Assembly: GCF_022538115.1 (NCBI RefSeq)
Contig: NZ_JAKZAL010000005.1
Coordinates: forward strand, 186,001-250,000
Source: Cognataquiflexum rubidum
Lineage (GTDB): Bacteria; Bacteroidota; Bacteroidia; Cytophagales; Cyclobacteriaceae
Length of the DNA: 64,000 nucleotides
Direction: 5' to 3'
Numbering within the stretch: position 1 is the first letter of the stretch; every line of letters begins with the position of its first letter. Of this stretch, positions 8,023-16,969 are shown one piece after another. The position numbers and the translations under genes were made by a program. The notes under the pieces are model-generated. The model was not told the DNA's origin, did no database searches, and saw only the letters and a program-made list of their open reading frames with translations.

Positions 8023-9336
8023 TTAAAGTTTATATCCGTTTTCGTAATTGTAATGCATTTTTGAGCTTGCTTCCCAATCGTTTGGAAAAGTCTGTGTAGC
8101 AGGATCCCAATCCAATGGACGTCCCAATTCAGCGGCGATGTTGCCGATGGTACATACCACACAGGTGCTATGCCCGACTTCCACAGGTACGATCGGATCT
8201 TTTCTCTTAATGACTGAATCTATAAAATCCCAATAATGCGGTGGATAACCTAGCTTGGGAAGCTCCATGGTGGGCTTGAGACTTTTGTCAGAGGAATCAA
8301 AATTTCCCCTCGAAACCTTGATCCAACCCTCCTCGCCAATAAACTGAACGCCTTGCCTATTTCCGTCAAAAGGCCCGACCACCATTTCCACGCCGTTGGC
8401 ATAATGGTAAGTCAATGGTTTTCCGTCTTTGGCAGGAATTACTTTGACAGGACCGCTCCTGTCCATACCCAATCCCCATTGGGCAATGTCAAACATGTGA
8501 GCACCCCAATCGGTCATATACCCTCCGCCGGTTTCTTTGTAAGATCGCCACGCCCCCCAAAGCTTTTCATTTTGTTCCGGTTGGAGAGAAATGGATGGAT
8601 TGAGCTTTTCATTGTAATGGAGTTCAGGCAAGGGTCCGAGCCATGTTTTCCAGTCCAAACCTGCAGGGATTTCCTGCTTTTCAAGGTCATAGGGAACCGG
8701 ATGTTCCGGTTGTCCGACATGTACGAGTACCTGTTTTACTTTTCCGATTCTTCCTTTCAATACCATGCGGGCAGCATGTTGGAAGTTGACATCCGAGCGC
8801 TGCTGACTCCCGACGGCGAGAATAGTGCCATGGGACCTAACTGCTTTGACCAATTCCTGACCTTCATGGATGGTGAGGGTAAGCGGTTTTTCGAGGTAGA
8901 CATCTTTTCCGGCTTTGCAGGCATCAATCGCCATAAGGGCATGCCAATGGTCCGGTGAAGCAATCACGACTGCATCGATATCCTGCCGGGCAAGCAATTC
9001 CCTGTAATCAGTGTAAAGGTCTACTGTTGGAGCTGTTTTTTCCAACTCAGCGCTGATCTTGTTAACCCTGAGTCTGAACCTTTCCCGCTTGATTTCATAT
9101 ACATCTGCACAGGCCATTATTTCCACTCCGGGAATACGCATCATGCCATTCAGAATTCCCATGGACTGTCGGCCAACACCAATAAATCCCAACCTGACCT
9201 GATGGATGTCTGAGGTTTGAATTTGCTCAGAGGCAATGCTGATTCCTGGCAAAAAAGAAAGGCCTGCAGCGCTAAGAAGTGAGGTTCCCAAGAATTTCCT
9301 CCTTGAAACCTGGGCAATATTTTTTTTCATTTTCAA
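8023..9336 (-). CDS. Tat-exported Gfo/Idh/MocA-family oxidoreductase
   Basis: NAD(P)-dependent sugar dehydrogenase family, 437 residues. A twin-arginine signal (SRRKFLG, residues 11-17, then a hydrophobic core to about 35) precedes a Rossmann fold with GFIGVGRQSMG at 50-60, and the family EKP motif falls at 149-151 (DVYLEKPLTL). Export implies that the nucleotide cofactor is bound tightly before translocation, as in glucose-fructose oxidoreductase. It is the first gene of a two-gene operon with the Tat TIM-barrel enzyme. Gfo/Idh plus TIM-barrel pairs in Bacteroides are known from keto-glycoside metabolism, so oxidation of a glycoside or disaccharide is a reasonable inference. Substrate not determinable. 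Confidence 0.88.
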   Translation of the reverse strand: MKMKKNIAQVSRRKFLGTSLLSAAGLSFLPGISIASEQIQTSDIHQVRLGFIGVGRQSMGILNGMMRIPGVEIMACADVYEIKRERFRLRVNKISAELEKTAPTVDLYTDYRELLARQDIDAVVIASPDHWHALMAIDACKAGKDVYLEKPLTLTIHEGQELVKAVRSHGTILAVGSQQRSDVNFQHAARMVLKGRIGKVKQVLVHVGQPEHPVPYDLEKQEIPAGLDWKTWLGPLPELHYNEKLNPSISLQPEQNEKLWGAWRSYKETGGGYMTDWGAHMFDIAQWGLGMDRSGPVKVIPAKDGKPLTYHYANGVEMVVGPFDGNRQGVQFIGEEGWIKVSRGNFDSSDKSLKPTMELPKLGYPPHYWDFIDSVIKRKDPIVPVEVGHSTCVVCTIGNIAAELGRPLDWDPATQTFPNDWEASSKMHYNYENGYKL

Positions 9337-9522
9337 TTGGGTTTATTGTTAATAATTACCCTTGACAGGTAAATTTGGATTATCTCAGGGTAAATTGCTA
9401 TTTTTAGATAAGCACAATATAATATTACTTTAAATCGGGCTTTCATAAAAGTTTAGACCACCGAAATTCAATCTTGGAATTGGTTAGTTTGATGAAAGCC
9501 ATGTTTTCTTATTTGTAAGGTG

Positions 9523-10431
9523 ATGGACAAAAATAAACCCAAAATACTTGTCATCGGATCAGCCAATATGGACATGGTAATCGGGACCGATCATTTTCCT
9601 GTTCCCGGTGAAACGATAATGGGAGGACAATTTTCTTTGATTCCCGGAGGAAAGGGCGCCAATCAGGCTGTGGCTGCCGCAAGACTTGGTGGGGATGTCT
9701 GTTTTATTACCCAATTGGGAACTGATATTTTTGGAGATCAGAATCTTGAGAACTTCAAAAGAGAGGGAATAGACACCTCTTTCATCAAACAGAACCCCGA
9801 CCAACCTTCCGGCGTGGCGTTGATCACTGTGGATAAGTCAGGTGAAAATACCATTATCGTCGCTCCAGGTGCCAATCACAGCCTTTCGGTAGCAGAAATA
9901 GCAGCAGCTTCAGAACCCTTTCAGCAAGCTGACATGGTGCTCATCCAACTTGAGGTTCCCTTGCCTGTGGTGATGGAAGCCTGCCAAAAAGCTTTTGGGT
10001 TAGGAAAAAGGGTTATCCTCAATCCCGCACCAGCTATGGATTTGCCTGAAAGCTTGTTTCGGTTTCTTTACCTGATTACTCCAAATGAAACAGAAGCCGA
10101 GTTTTTGACCGGAATCAAAGTGATAGGAGAAGCCTCGGCCTATCAGGCCGCCTCGAGGTTGAGAAACAAAGGAGTCCAAAGAATCATCATCACGATGGGG
10201 GCTGTCGGCGCTTTTTTGTTTACGGATACCTTTCAGGGAATCATTCCCACTACCAAAGTGGAGGTAAAGGATACTACTGCTGCCGGTGATACCTTTTGTG
10301 GGGCTTTGGCAGTGGCTTTGGGAAACGGGAAGAATATCCAAGAAGCAGTTGCCTTTGCCTTAAAAGCCGCCACGCTCTCCGTGCAGAGATTTGGTGCGCA
10401 GACCTCGATACCGTATTTGGAAGAACTTTGA
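9523..10431 (+). CDS. rbsK: Ribokinase (PfkB family)
   Basis: Phosphorylates D-ribose to ribose 5-phosphate with ATP, in the cytoplasm. From the ATG at 9523 the protein has 302 residues, normal for ribokinase; a GTG one codon earlier is less likely. Substrate-binding GGKGAN is at 42-47, and the PfkB signature DTTAAGDTF ends with the catalytic base D256. The N-terminal IGSANMD and FPVPGET segments are also ribokinase-like. It is divergent from the Gfo/Idh operon and 202 bp upstream of an ADP-ribosylglycohydrolase, nucleoside hydrolase and ribose-type permease, all on the same strand. This places it as the last cytoplasmic step of ribose salvage. Confidence 0.9.
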   Translation: MDKNKPKILVIGSANMDMVIGTDHFPVPGETIMGGQFSLIPGGKGANQAVAAARLGGDVCFITQLGTDIFGDQNLENFKREGIDTSFIKQNPDQPSGVALITVDKSGENTIIVAPGANHSLSVAEIAAASEPFQQADMVLIQLEVPLPVVMEACQKAFGLGKRVILNPAPAMDLPESLFRFLYLITPNETEAEFLTGIKVIGEASAYQAASRLRNKGVQRIIITMGAVGAFLFTDTFQGIIPTTKVEVKDTTAAGDTFCGALAVALGNGKNIQEAVAFALKAATLSVQRFGAQTSIPYLEEL

Positions 10432-10633
10432 GAAGCGAGAAACGAGAAACGAGAGACGAGACAATAGGACTAATTTGTAATTTAAGCTGATCTTATACCC
10501 TAAACGACTCTCCAACTTGAGAACTTGACAACGCGCATCTGACAACCATTACAACCAATACAACAACTACAACCATTAGAACCATAACACTCACACAACG
10601 CAAAGCTGACAACCCTTCCAACCCCCCAACCCT
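10432..10633. repeat. Low-complexity mosaic within the ribose-salvage gene row
   Basis: Starts with GAGAAGCGAGAAACGAGAAA-type words directly after the ribokinase stop, then continues as ACAACC/ATTACAACCAAT words and ends a few bases before the next ATG. The same two word families occur at 39228-39447 and, for the GCGAGA part, at 58118-58165. Confidence 0.65.
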
Positions 10634-12217
10634 ATGAAAACCAAATTGTGGATAACTTTTGCCCCTGTCCTTTTTGGATTGGTCTTTTTTTCATGTCAAA
10701 ACGAAACGGTTTCCGAATTGGAAGCCCCTGCTACTTATGAAGAAGGTGCTACCATTGCCATCAGTAAGGAAAAACTTCAGGATAAAATCAAAGGTGGATG
10801 GGCAGGTCAGGTGATTGGCTGTACCTATGGCGGACCGACAGAATTTCGGTTCAACGGCACCATGATAGGCGACCATGTTCCCATTCCTTGGGATGAAAAT
10901 CAGATGCTGTGGTGGTATGAAAACTCTCCCGGCCTGTATGACGACGTCTACATGGACCTGACTTTTGTGGATATCTTTGAAAAACACGGTTTGGATGCTG
11001 CAGATTCTTTACACGCCTTTGCCTTTGCAAATGCGGAATACCAGCTTTGGCATGCCAACCAAGCCGCCCGCTACAATATCCTCAACGGCATGATGCCTCC
11101 GGCCTCCGGATATTGGAAAAACAACCCGCATTCCGATGACATCGATTTTCAGATAGAGGCAGATTTCGCCGGATTGATGGCTCCGGGAATGGTCAATGCA
11201 GCCGCAAACATCGGTGACCGGATCGGTCATATTATGAATTATGGCGACGGTGTCTATGGTGGGATTTATGTAGCTTCGATGTATGCCTTAGCATTTGTCC
11301 ACGATGACATGGTATTTGTGGTGGAGGAAGCCCTGAAGACCATCCCTGCCGAAAGTGAGTTTCACCAATGTATCGCCGATGTGATCAAGTGGCACAAGCA
11401 ATATCCTGATGATTGGAAACAGACCTGGTTTGAAGCCCAAAAGAAATGGACCAAAGAAAAAGGTTGTCCTGATGGGGTATTCAAAGCTTTTAACATTGAT
11501 GCCAAAATCAATGCCGCCTACATTGTCATCGGGCTTTTATATGGCGATGGTGATTATGGCAAGACCATTGACATCAGTACCCGCTGTGGCTATGATTCAG
11601 ACTGTAATCCGGCCAATGCAGGAGGGATTTTGGGAACCATGATCGGATACAGCAATATTCCCGATTATTGGAAGCAGGGAATCGACAAAGTGGAAAACAA
11701 GAATTTCAAATATACCACCATGTCCCTCAACAAAGTCTATGAGGTCGGTATGGACCATGCGGTCCAAATGGTCAAAAGAAACGGAGGCGAAGAAACTGCC
11801 GACGGAATTACCATCAAATATCAAAAACCCGTTGCCAAGCCTTTGGAAATTGGTTTTGAAGGAATTTATCCAACCAAAAGGGCTTCCATCTTCAAGCCTT
11901 TGGACAAAAAAAATGGGAGTGTTGAATTTGCCACAGCAGGAAATGGATTTGTACTCACCGGAGAGGCTGTCAAAGATGCCTCCCTTCCTGACGCAGTCCT
12001 GGAGTTGGAGGTCTTTGTGGATAACGTGCTGATGGAAAAGGTCAAAATGTCCACAAGCTTCCAAAGCAGGAAGCATGAGATTTTTTGGAATTATGACCTA
12101 AAGGAAGGAGATCATGCGGTCAGACTTGTAGCCGTCAACATCCCTACCGGATACCGTGTCAATGTCAACGAGGCCATCCACTATTCCTCTGTTGATCCGG
12201 GGAATAAAAACTATTAA
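10634..12217 (+). CDS. ADP-ribosylglycohydrolase-family lipoprotein
   Basis: 527 residues. The lipoprotein signal peptide ends in FFSC with C21. The ADP-ribosylglycohydrolase fold covers about 45-400: GGWAGQVIGCTYGG (54-67), an acidic pair DD at 103-104, SDDID at 167-171, and the metal-site stretch GYDSDCNPANAGG (319-331, with D321 and D323). Enzymes of this family hydrolyse ADP-ribose linked to proteins, nucleotides or small molecules using two Mg2+ ions. The last 130 residues look like a beta-sandwich accessory domain. The lipid anchor puts it in the envelope, so it acts on external or periplasmic substrate. It is followed 18 bp later by a nucleoside hydrolase. Confidence 0.85.
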   Translation: MKTKLWITFAPVLFGLVFFSCQNETVSELEAPATYEEGATIAISKEKLQDKIKGGWAGQVIGCTYGGPTEFRFNGTMIGDHVPIPWDENQMLWWYENSPGLYDDVYMDLTFVDIFEKHGLDAADSLHAFAFANAEYQLWHANQAARYNILNGMMPPASGYWKNNPHSDDIDFQIEADFAGLMAPGMVNAAANIGDRIGHIMNYGDGVYGGIYVASMYALAFVHDDMVFVVEEALKTIPAESEFHQCIADVIKWHKQYPDDWKQTWFEAQKKWTKEKGCPDGVFKAFNIDAKINAAYIVIGLLYGDGDYGKTIDISTRCGYDSDCNPANAGGILGTMIGYSNIPDYWKQGIDKVENKNFKYTTMSLNKVYEVGMDHAVQMVKRNGGEETADGITIKYQKPVAKPLEIGFEGIYPTKRASIFKPLDKKNGSVEFATAGNGFVLTGEAVKDASLPDAVLELEVFVDNVLMEKVKMSTSFQSRKHEIFWNYDLKEGDHAVRLVAVNIPTGYRVNVNEAIHYSSVDPGNKNY

Positions 12218-12235
12218 TCCCAAAACCCAATCCTT

Positions 12236-13264
12236 ATGAAAAAGACTTATCCGATTATTCTTTCCCTTTTTGTTCTGCTTTTTTCCTGCCAAGGAAAAGT
12301 AGAAAAAACGACCGAAGAGGAAGTGTTGCCTGTAGAAAACAAAGTGCGTCTCATTTATGATACGGATGCTAACAATGAATTGGATGACCAGTTTGCCCTG
12401 ATTTACCTGTTGCTTAACGGGGAGACTTTTAACCTTGAAGGCGTCACTGTCAATGCGACCAAAAGCGGGGGTGATATCAACGGACATTATGAAGAAGCAA
12501 AACGGATCATGCAACTTGGCCTCAGTTATGGAAAGATTCCTTTACTCAAAGGGGCCAATGGATCTTTTGCTGACATCCAGGGTACCGTCGCAACCGGGAA
12601 TTTTGACGGTCAGGAGGCAGTGGATTTCATCATCGAACAGGCAAATGCCGACAATCCCGAAGAACTCATTCTACTTGCTGTTGGGAAATTGACCAATGTC
12701 GCTTTGGCATTGGAAAAAGACCCATCCATTGCCTCCAAAATGCGGGTGGTTTGGTTGGGATCCAATTATCCACAACCCGGTGAATATAATCAGGACAACG
12801 ATACCGTTTCTATGAATTATGTGTTGAACACACTCGTCCCCTTTGAAATGGTCACTGTCCGCTATGGCGAACCTTCAGGAACGGATGCGGTCAAGGTCAC
12901 CCAAGATGAAATCAACAGCCGAATGCCCGGTTTGGGACCACAAATCGAAACTCCAATCGTTGGCAGGCATGGCGGAGAGTTTCACAATTTTGGGGACTAT
13001 GCCGTCAACTTGTTTGAGCATATCGAATACCATGGCGATCCACCTTCGCGGGCTTTGTTTGACATGGTCGCAGCGGCGATTTTGAAAAATCCTGTTTGGG
13101 GAGAAAAAAGAGAGATTCCATGCCCGATCCTGATCGAAAACCAATGGGTAGAAAGGCCCGAGAACTCTAGGAAAATAGTCCTTTGGGAGAATTTTGACCG
13201 TGATGCCGTCATGGATGATTTTTACCAATCCTTTATCGATTACCAAATCGTCAATCCAAAATAA
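12236..13264 (+). CDS. Nucleoside hydrolase (IU-NH family) lipoprotein
   Basis: Cleaves the N-glycosidic bond of ribonucleosides, giving free base and ribose. 342 residues with lipobox LFSC (C18). The calcium-binding fingerprint of the family is present: D42, D44, D50 and D51 in the YDTDANNELDDQFAL stretch. A distal HGGEFHNFGDYAVNLFEH segment (about 244-260) holds the usual His and Asp. As a lipoprotein it would release ribose outside the inner membrane, which fits the ribose-type permease that starts 8 bp after its stop. The base specificity cannot be read from sequence. Confidence 0.92.
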   Translation: MKKTYPIILSLFVLLFSCQGKVEKTTEEEVLPVENKVRLIYDTDANNELDDQFALIYLLLNGETFNLEGVTVNATKSGGDINGHYEEAKRIMQLGLSYGKIPLLKGANGSFADIQGTVATGNFDGQEAVDFIIEQANADNPEELILLAVGKLTNVALALEKDPSIASKMRVVWLGSNYPQPGEYNQDNDTVSMNYVLNTLVPFEMVTVRYGEPSGTDAVKVTQDEINSRMPGLGPQIETPIVGRHGGEFHNFGDYAVNLFEHIEYHGDPPSRALFDMVAAAILKNPVWGEKREIPCPILIENQWVERPENSRKIVLWENFDRDAVMDDFYQSFIDYQIVNPK

Positions 13265-13272
13265 TCCTTCCC

Positions 13273-14271
13273 ATGTACATCATAGAATCTTATTCCCTAG
13301 CGGTTGTCTTTTGTATCATCACCATGTTTTGTTGGGGTTCTTGGGCCAATACACAAAAATTGGCAGGTTCTTCATGGCGGTTTGAATTGTTTTATTGGGA
13401 TTATGTCATCGGGATTGTTATCCTCTCTTTGGTTTTTGGCTATACCTTGGGAAGCAGTGGAGAGGCAGGAAGGGGATTTACGGAAGATTTGTTTCAGGCT
13501 AGCAGCAGGAGTTATTCGCTTGCCTTTATCGGCGGGGTGATATTCAATCTAGCCAACATCCTCATTGTCGCTGCAATCGCCTATGCCGGGATGTCGGTGG
13601 CATTTCCTGTCGGCATCGGTCTTGCATTGGTATTGGGCGTCATTGTCAATTATGTTTCCAATCAGCAGGGAGATCCTGTCATGCTCTTTTCAGGGGTGGC
13701 TTTGGTGGTAGTCGCCATAATATTGGATGCGATGGCCTACCGGAAGCTCGCCTCGACCAACCAAAAAAACCCCAAAGTAGGATTGGTTTTGGCCTTGGTG
13801 GGAGGATTTTTGATGTCTTTCTTTTACTTCTTTGTGGCACAATCCATGTCGCTTGACTTCTCCAATCCTGAAGGTGGGAAATTTACCCCCTATGGTGCAG
13901 TTTTTGTCTTTTCAATTGGGATCCTGCTGAGCAATTTTGTGTTCAATACTTTCCTGATGAAAAAACCGATCGAAGGACCGCCACTGAAAGCACCGGATTA
14001 TTTTGCCGGCAAGCTTCCCGTGCACCTTTTCGGAATCTTGGGTGGAATTATTTGGTGTGTGGGAATGTCTTTTAGCATCATCGCTGCAGAAAAAGCAGGC
14101 CCTGCCATTTCCTATGGTTTGGGTCAGGGGGCTACGATGGTCGCGGCTTTTTGGGGAGTATTTATTTGGAAGGAATTCAAAAGCGCACCCAAGGGAACGG
14201 GCAACCTGATCGCAGGAATGTTTTTATCGTTTGTGATTGGGTTGGGACTGATTGTCTATGCGGGAGTTTAA
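13273..14271 (+). CDS. GRP/RbsU-type sugar permease (drug/metabolite transporter superfamily)
   Basis: Integral membrane protein of 332 residues with about ten hydrophobic helices. The N-terminal FCIITMFCWGSWANTQKL segment and the internal GLGQGATMVAAFWG and WKEFK segments are characteristic of the glucose/ribose porter family related to RbsU and GlcU, which move sugars with the proton gradient. The gene lies 8 bp after the nucleoside hydrolase, so ribose released in the periplasm is the obvious cargo and ribokinase the next step. The stop codon overlaps the stop of the convergent ABC ATPase gene in a TTAA tetranucleotide (14268-14271). Some relatives are labelled multidrug permeases; context argues against that here. 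Confidence 0.8.
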   Translation: MYIIESYSLAVVFCIITMFCWGSWANTQKLAGSSWRFELFYWDYVIGIVILSLVFGYTLGSSGEAGRGFTEDLFQASSRSYSLAFIGGVIFNLANILIVAAIAYAGMSVAFPVGIGLALVLGVIVNYVSNQQGDPVMLFSGVALVVVAIILDAMAYRKLASTNQKNPKVGLVLALVGGFLMSFFYFFVAQSMSLDFSNPEGGKFTPYGAVFVFSIGILLSNFVFNTFLMKKPIEGPPLKAPDYFAGKLPVHLFGILGGIIWCVGMSFSIIAAEKAGPAISYGLGQGATMVAAFWGVFIWKEFKSAPKGTGNLIAGMFLSFVIGLGLIVYAGV

Positions 14272-15305
14272 AAAGCTTCCTCTACATCATATTTCCACAA
14301 ATAGAAAAAAGCCTGCTCCATTCCTTCAAAGCTCCTTCCGGGATTAGTTCTGATGGTTACTTGCTTTCCATCTTCGTCTTCGATTTTGACCATCTGATGA
14401 CTTCCAAAATAGGAAGTCTTGACGATTTTTCCGCTCAGTTGCTGACCTGGTCTTTGCACCACTTCGGCATGCTCGGGTCTGAATATCAGCCTGACGGGGT
14501 GCTTGTGTTTTTTTGCTTCGGGATCCATGACAAATCCAAATGAAGTATAGAATCCTTCCTCTGCGGGAGTGGCGAAGATCTCATTTCTTTTACCAAAAAA
14601 ATTGGCGACATAAGGATTTACCGGATTTTCATAGAGTTCCTTGGGAATGTCTATCTGCTGTAAGTACCCCTTGTGCAAAATGGCGATACGGTCGGCGGTG
14701 GACAGGGCATCTTTGGTATCGTGGGTGACAAAAATAGCCGTTATTCCTGTTTTTTTGATGATTTGACGGATTTCTTCCCTGACCTGATCTTTGAGCAAAG
14801 CGTCTAAATTGCTAAAGGGTTCATCCATCAACAGGATTTTTGGATTGGGTGCAATCGCCCTTGCCAAGGCTACGCGCTGTTGCTGACCACCGGACAGTTG
14901 GTGTGGGTATTTGGTGTCGTCTTCCTTGAGACCTACCAATTCCAAAGTGTTTTTCGCAATTTGGCTTCGATCACCCATGGATTTTTTGATGCCAAACTTC
15001 ACATTGTCCAAAATGGTCAGATGTGGAAAAAGTGCATAGTCCTGAAAAACCATCCCAACCTGCCTTTCATGCGCAGGGACAGATTTTTTGCCTTCGACGA
15101 TAACCTGACCCGAGAGGGAAATGGAGCCGGAATCAGGATGTTCCAAGCCTGCAATCAGCCGCAGAAGTGTGGTTTTGCCCGAACCGCTTTCTCCCACCAA
15201 TGCCAAAATTTCTCCTTCTTTGACATCAAAAGAAACATCATTCACTGCAAAATCTTTTGCCTGACTGTACTTTTTACTGATTTTTTGGAGTGATAAAATT
15301 GTCAT
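14268..15305 (-). CDS. Ferric iron ABC importer, ATP-binding subunit
   Basis: 345 residues. Walker A GESGSGKT (38-45), Q-loop FQDYALFPHL, signature LSGGQ (137-141) and Walker B ILLMDEP (157-163) are intact. The C-terminal third carries a TOBE-like regulatory domain, as in FbpC/PotA/CysA-type ATPases. The gene overlaps the upstream permease gene by 4 bp (ATGA), and the operon also encodes a two-module permease and a binding lipoprotein. The set has the make-up of FbpABC/FutABC iron(III) importers; the Fur-like palindrome before the first gene supports iron. Sulfate or thiosulfate import is the main alternative from the ATPase alone. Confidence 0.88.
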   Translation of the reverse strand: MTILSLQKISKKYSQAKDFAVNDVSFDVKEGEILALVGESGSGKTTLLRLIAGLEHPDSGSISLSGQVIVEGKKSVPAHERQVGMVFQDYALFPHLTILDNVKFGIKKSMGDRSQIAKNTLELVGLKEDDTKYPHQLSGGQQQRVALARAIAPNPKILLMDEPFSNLDALLKDQVREEIRQIIKKTGITAIFVTHDTKDALSTADRIAILHKGYLQQIDIPKELYENPVNPYVANFFGKRNEIFATPAEEGFYTSFGFVMDPEAKKHKHPVRLIFRPEHAEVVQRPGQQLSGKIVKTSYFGSHQMVKIEDEDGKQVTIRTNPGRSFEGMEQAFFYLWKYDVEEAF

Positions 15306-16960
15306 CCGGAGATTTTCGGTTTTTCCTCTTTGCCTCTTTTCATGATCATCCTGTTGAGCAAAATGATAGGAATGATTCCTGTCAAAATGATAATCAGGGC
15401 GGCATTGGAGGATTCAGCAATCATTTCATTGGTAGCCATGTCAAAAGTTTTGGTGGCCAATGTCTGAAAGTTGAAAGGGCGCAAAATCAAAGTTAAGGGT
15501 AATTCTTTTAATACATCCACAAATACGAGCAATACCCCCGAGACAAGACTTGTTTTGATCAGGGGAAGGTCGATTTTCCAAAGGGTCTTGGTACTTCGGA
15601 CACCGAGCAACCTGCTTGCTTCATTGACATGGATGCCGATTTTTTGAAATCCCGCTTCTACCGGATTGTAGCCTACCGCCATAAACCGCACGATGTAGGC
15701 AAATACCAAGGTGAATAGCGTACCTGAAAAAAGCAGACCTGCTGTGGAGGAAAACAAGGTTCCATAGATCCATTTGTCAAGGGCAAGAAACGGGATCATC
15801 ACTCCCACGGCAATCACGGCACCGGGAATGGCATAACCCAAAGTTGAAATTTTGGTGATGTTTTTCACCCATTGGAATGGACTCAGTCTGAGTGCATATA
15901 GCAAAACCACCGCAAGGAATACAATCACCAAGCCACTGACAGCGGCCAACCCAAAACTGCGGTAGATAAGCAGAAAGAAATCCTGATTCACCACTTTGTG
16001 GTAGGTCATACTCACCCAATGGAGAAGCTGAAAAAAGGGGAAGAGAAAACTGAGCAAGAAAATAAAGGTACAGATTCCTGTATAAAGTAATTTTTTACCA
16101 AGACTTGGAATGAGACGGGCAGTGGGTTTGTGGAGTCCGGTCACCGCGGCAAATTGCCTGTTTCCTCTTTGGCGGGATTCCAAGTAGAGGATCAGAAACA
16201 CAAAAACCATCAATATCGCAGCGAGATAAATCGCCGTTGTGACATCACCCATCGAGAACCAAGCCCGGAAAATCCCGGTAGTAAAAGTATTGACACCAAA
16301 ATATTTGACTGTCCCGTAGTCATTGAGGACTTCCATCGATGCCAATGCAATTCCTGCCACGATCGCCGGTCGCGCCATAGGCAATGCGACTTTAAAGAAT
16401 GTCTTTAGCCTATTTGCTCCCAAGAGAAAAGAGGCTTCCTGCATGGTTTTGGATTGCTGCAAAAAGGAAGCCCGCGAAATCAAAAAAACATAAGGGTACA
16501 AAGTGATCGAGAGGATGAAGATCGCTCCGGGAAGATTCATCAGGTCTATCACACTTCCCTGGAAGTTGATATCAAAATTATTCCTCAAAAATACCTGAAC
16601 GGGTCCTGTGTAATCAAAGATTCCCACATAGGTATATGCCATAATGTATCCCGGAAAACCCAATGGCAGGATCAACAGCCACTCAAAGTATTTTCTTCCG
16701 GGAAATTCATAATTGGAAACCAACCAAGCCGTACTGACTCCAATCAGAAAAGTAAAGAATGCGACACCTAGAAGGAGAAAAACAGTATTTTGGAAATAGC
16801 CAAAAAGGAGGGAGTTGGCGATATGTTGCCAACTCCCTCCGGGGCTATCAAATAATTTGATAAATATGGTAAACAGTGGGGTGACCACTAGAAGCAATAT
16901 CAGCAACGAGTAGCCAGTCCACTTATTCCACCAATAATAATTACGTTTTAGGATATTCAA
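15302..16960 (-). CDS. Ferric iron ABC importer, fused double permease
   Basis: 552 residues with two MetI-like permease modules in one chain, about twelve transmembrane helices in total. The EAA coupling loops are visible in both halves: EASFLLGANRLKTFFKVALPMARPAI shortened here to its EAS...LGA...LP pattern near 180-205, and EASRLLGVRSTKTLWKIDLP-type near 450-470. This fused arrangement is typical of FbpB iron permeases. It sits 9 bp after the binding protein gene and overlaps the ATPase gene by 4 bp, so the three are one transcription unit. Confidence 0.9.
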   Translation of the reverse strand: MNILKRNYYWWNKWTGYSLLILLLVVTPLFTIFIKLFDSPGGSWQHIANSLLFGYFQNTVFLLLGVAFFTFLIGVSTAWLVSNYEFPGRKYFEWLLILPLGFPGYIMAYTYVGIFDYTGPVQVFLRNNFDINFQGSVIDLMNLPGAIFILSITLYPYVFLISRASFLQQSKTMQEASFLLGANRLKTFFKVALPMARPAIVAGIALASMEVLNDYGTVKYFGVNTFTTGIFRAWFSMGDVTTAIYLAAILMVFVFLILYLESRQRGNRQFAAVTGLHKPTARLIPSLGKKLLYTGICTFIFLLSFLFPFFQLLHWVSMTYHKVVNQDFFLLIYRSFGLAAVSGLVIVFLAVVLLYALRLSPFQWVKNITKISTLGYAIPGAVIAVGVMIPFLALDKWIYGTLFSSTAGLLFSGTLFTLVFAYIVRFMAVGYNPVEAGFQKIGIHVNEASRLLGVRSTKTLWKIDLPLIKTSLVSGVLLVFVDVLKELPLTLILRPFNFQTLATKTFDMATNEMIAESSNAALIIILTGIIPIILLNRMIMKRGKEEKPKISG

Positions 16961-16969
16961 TACTTCAGC

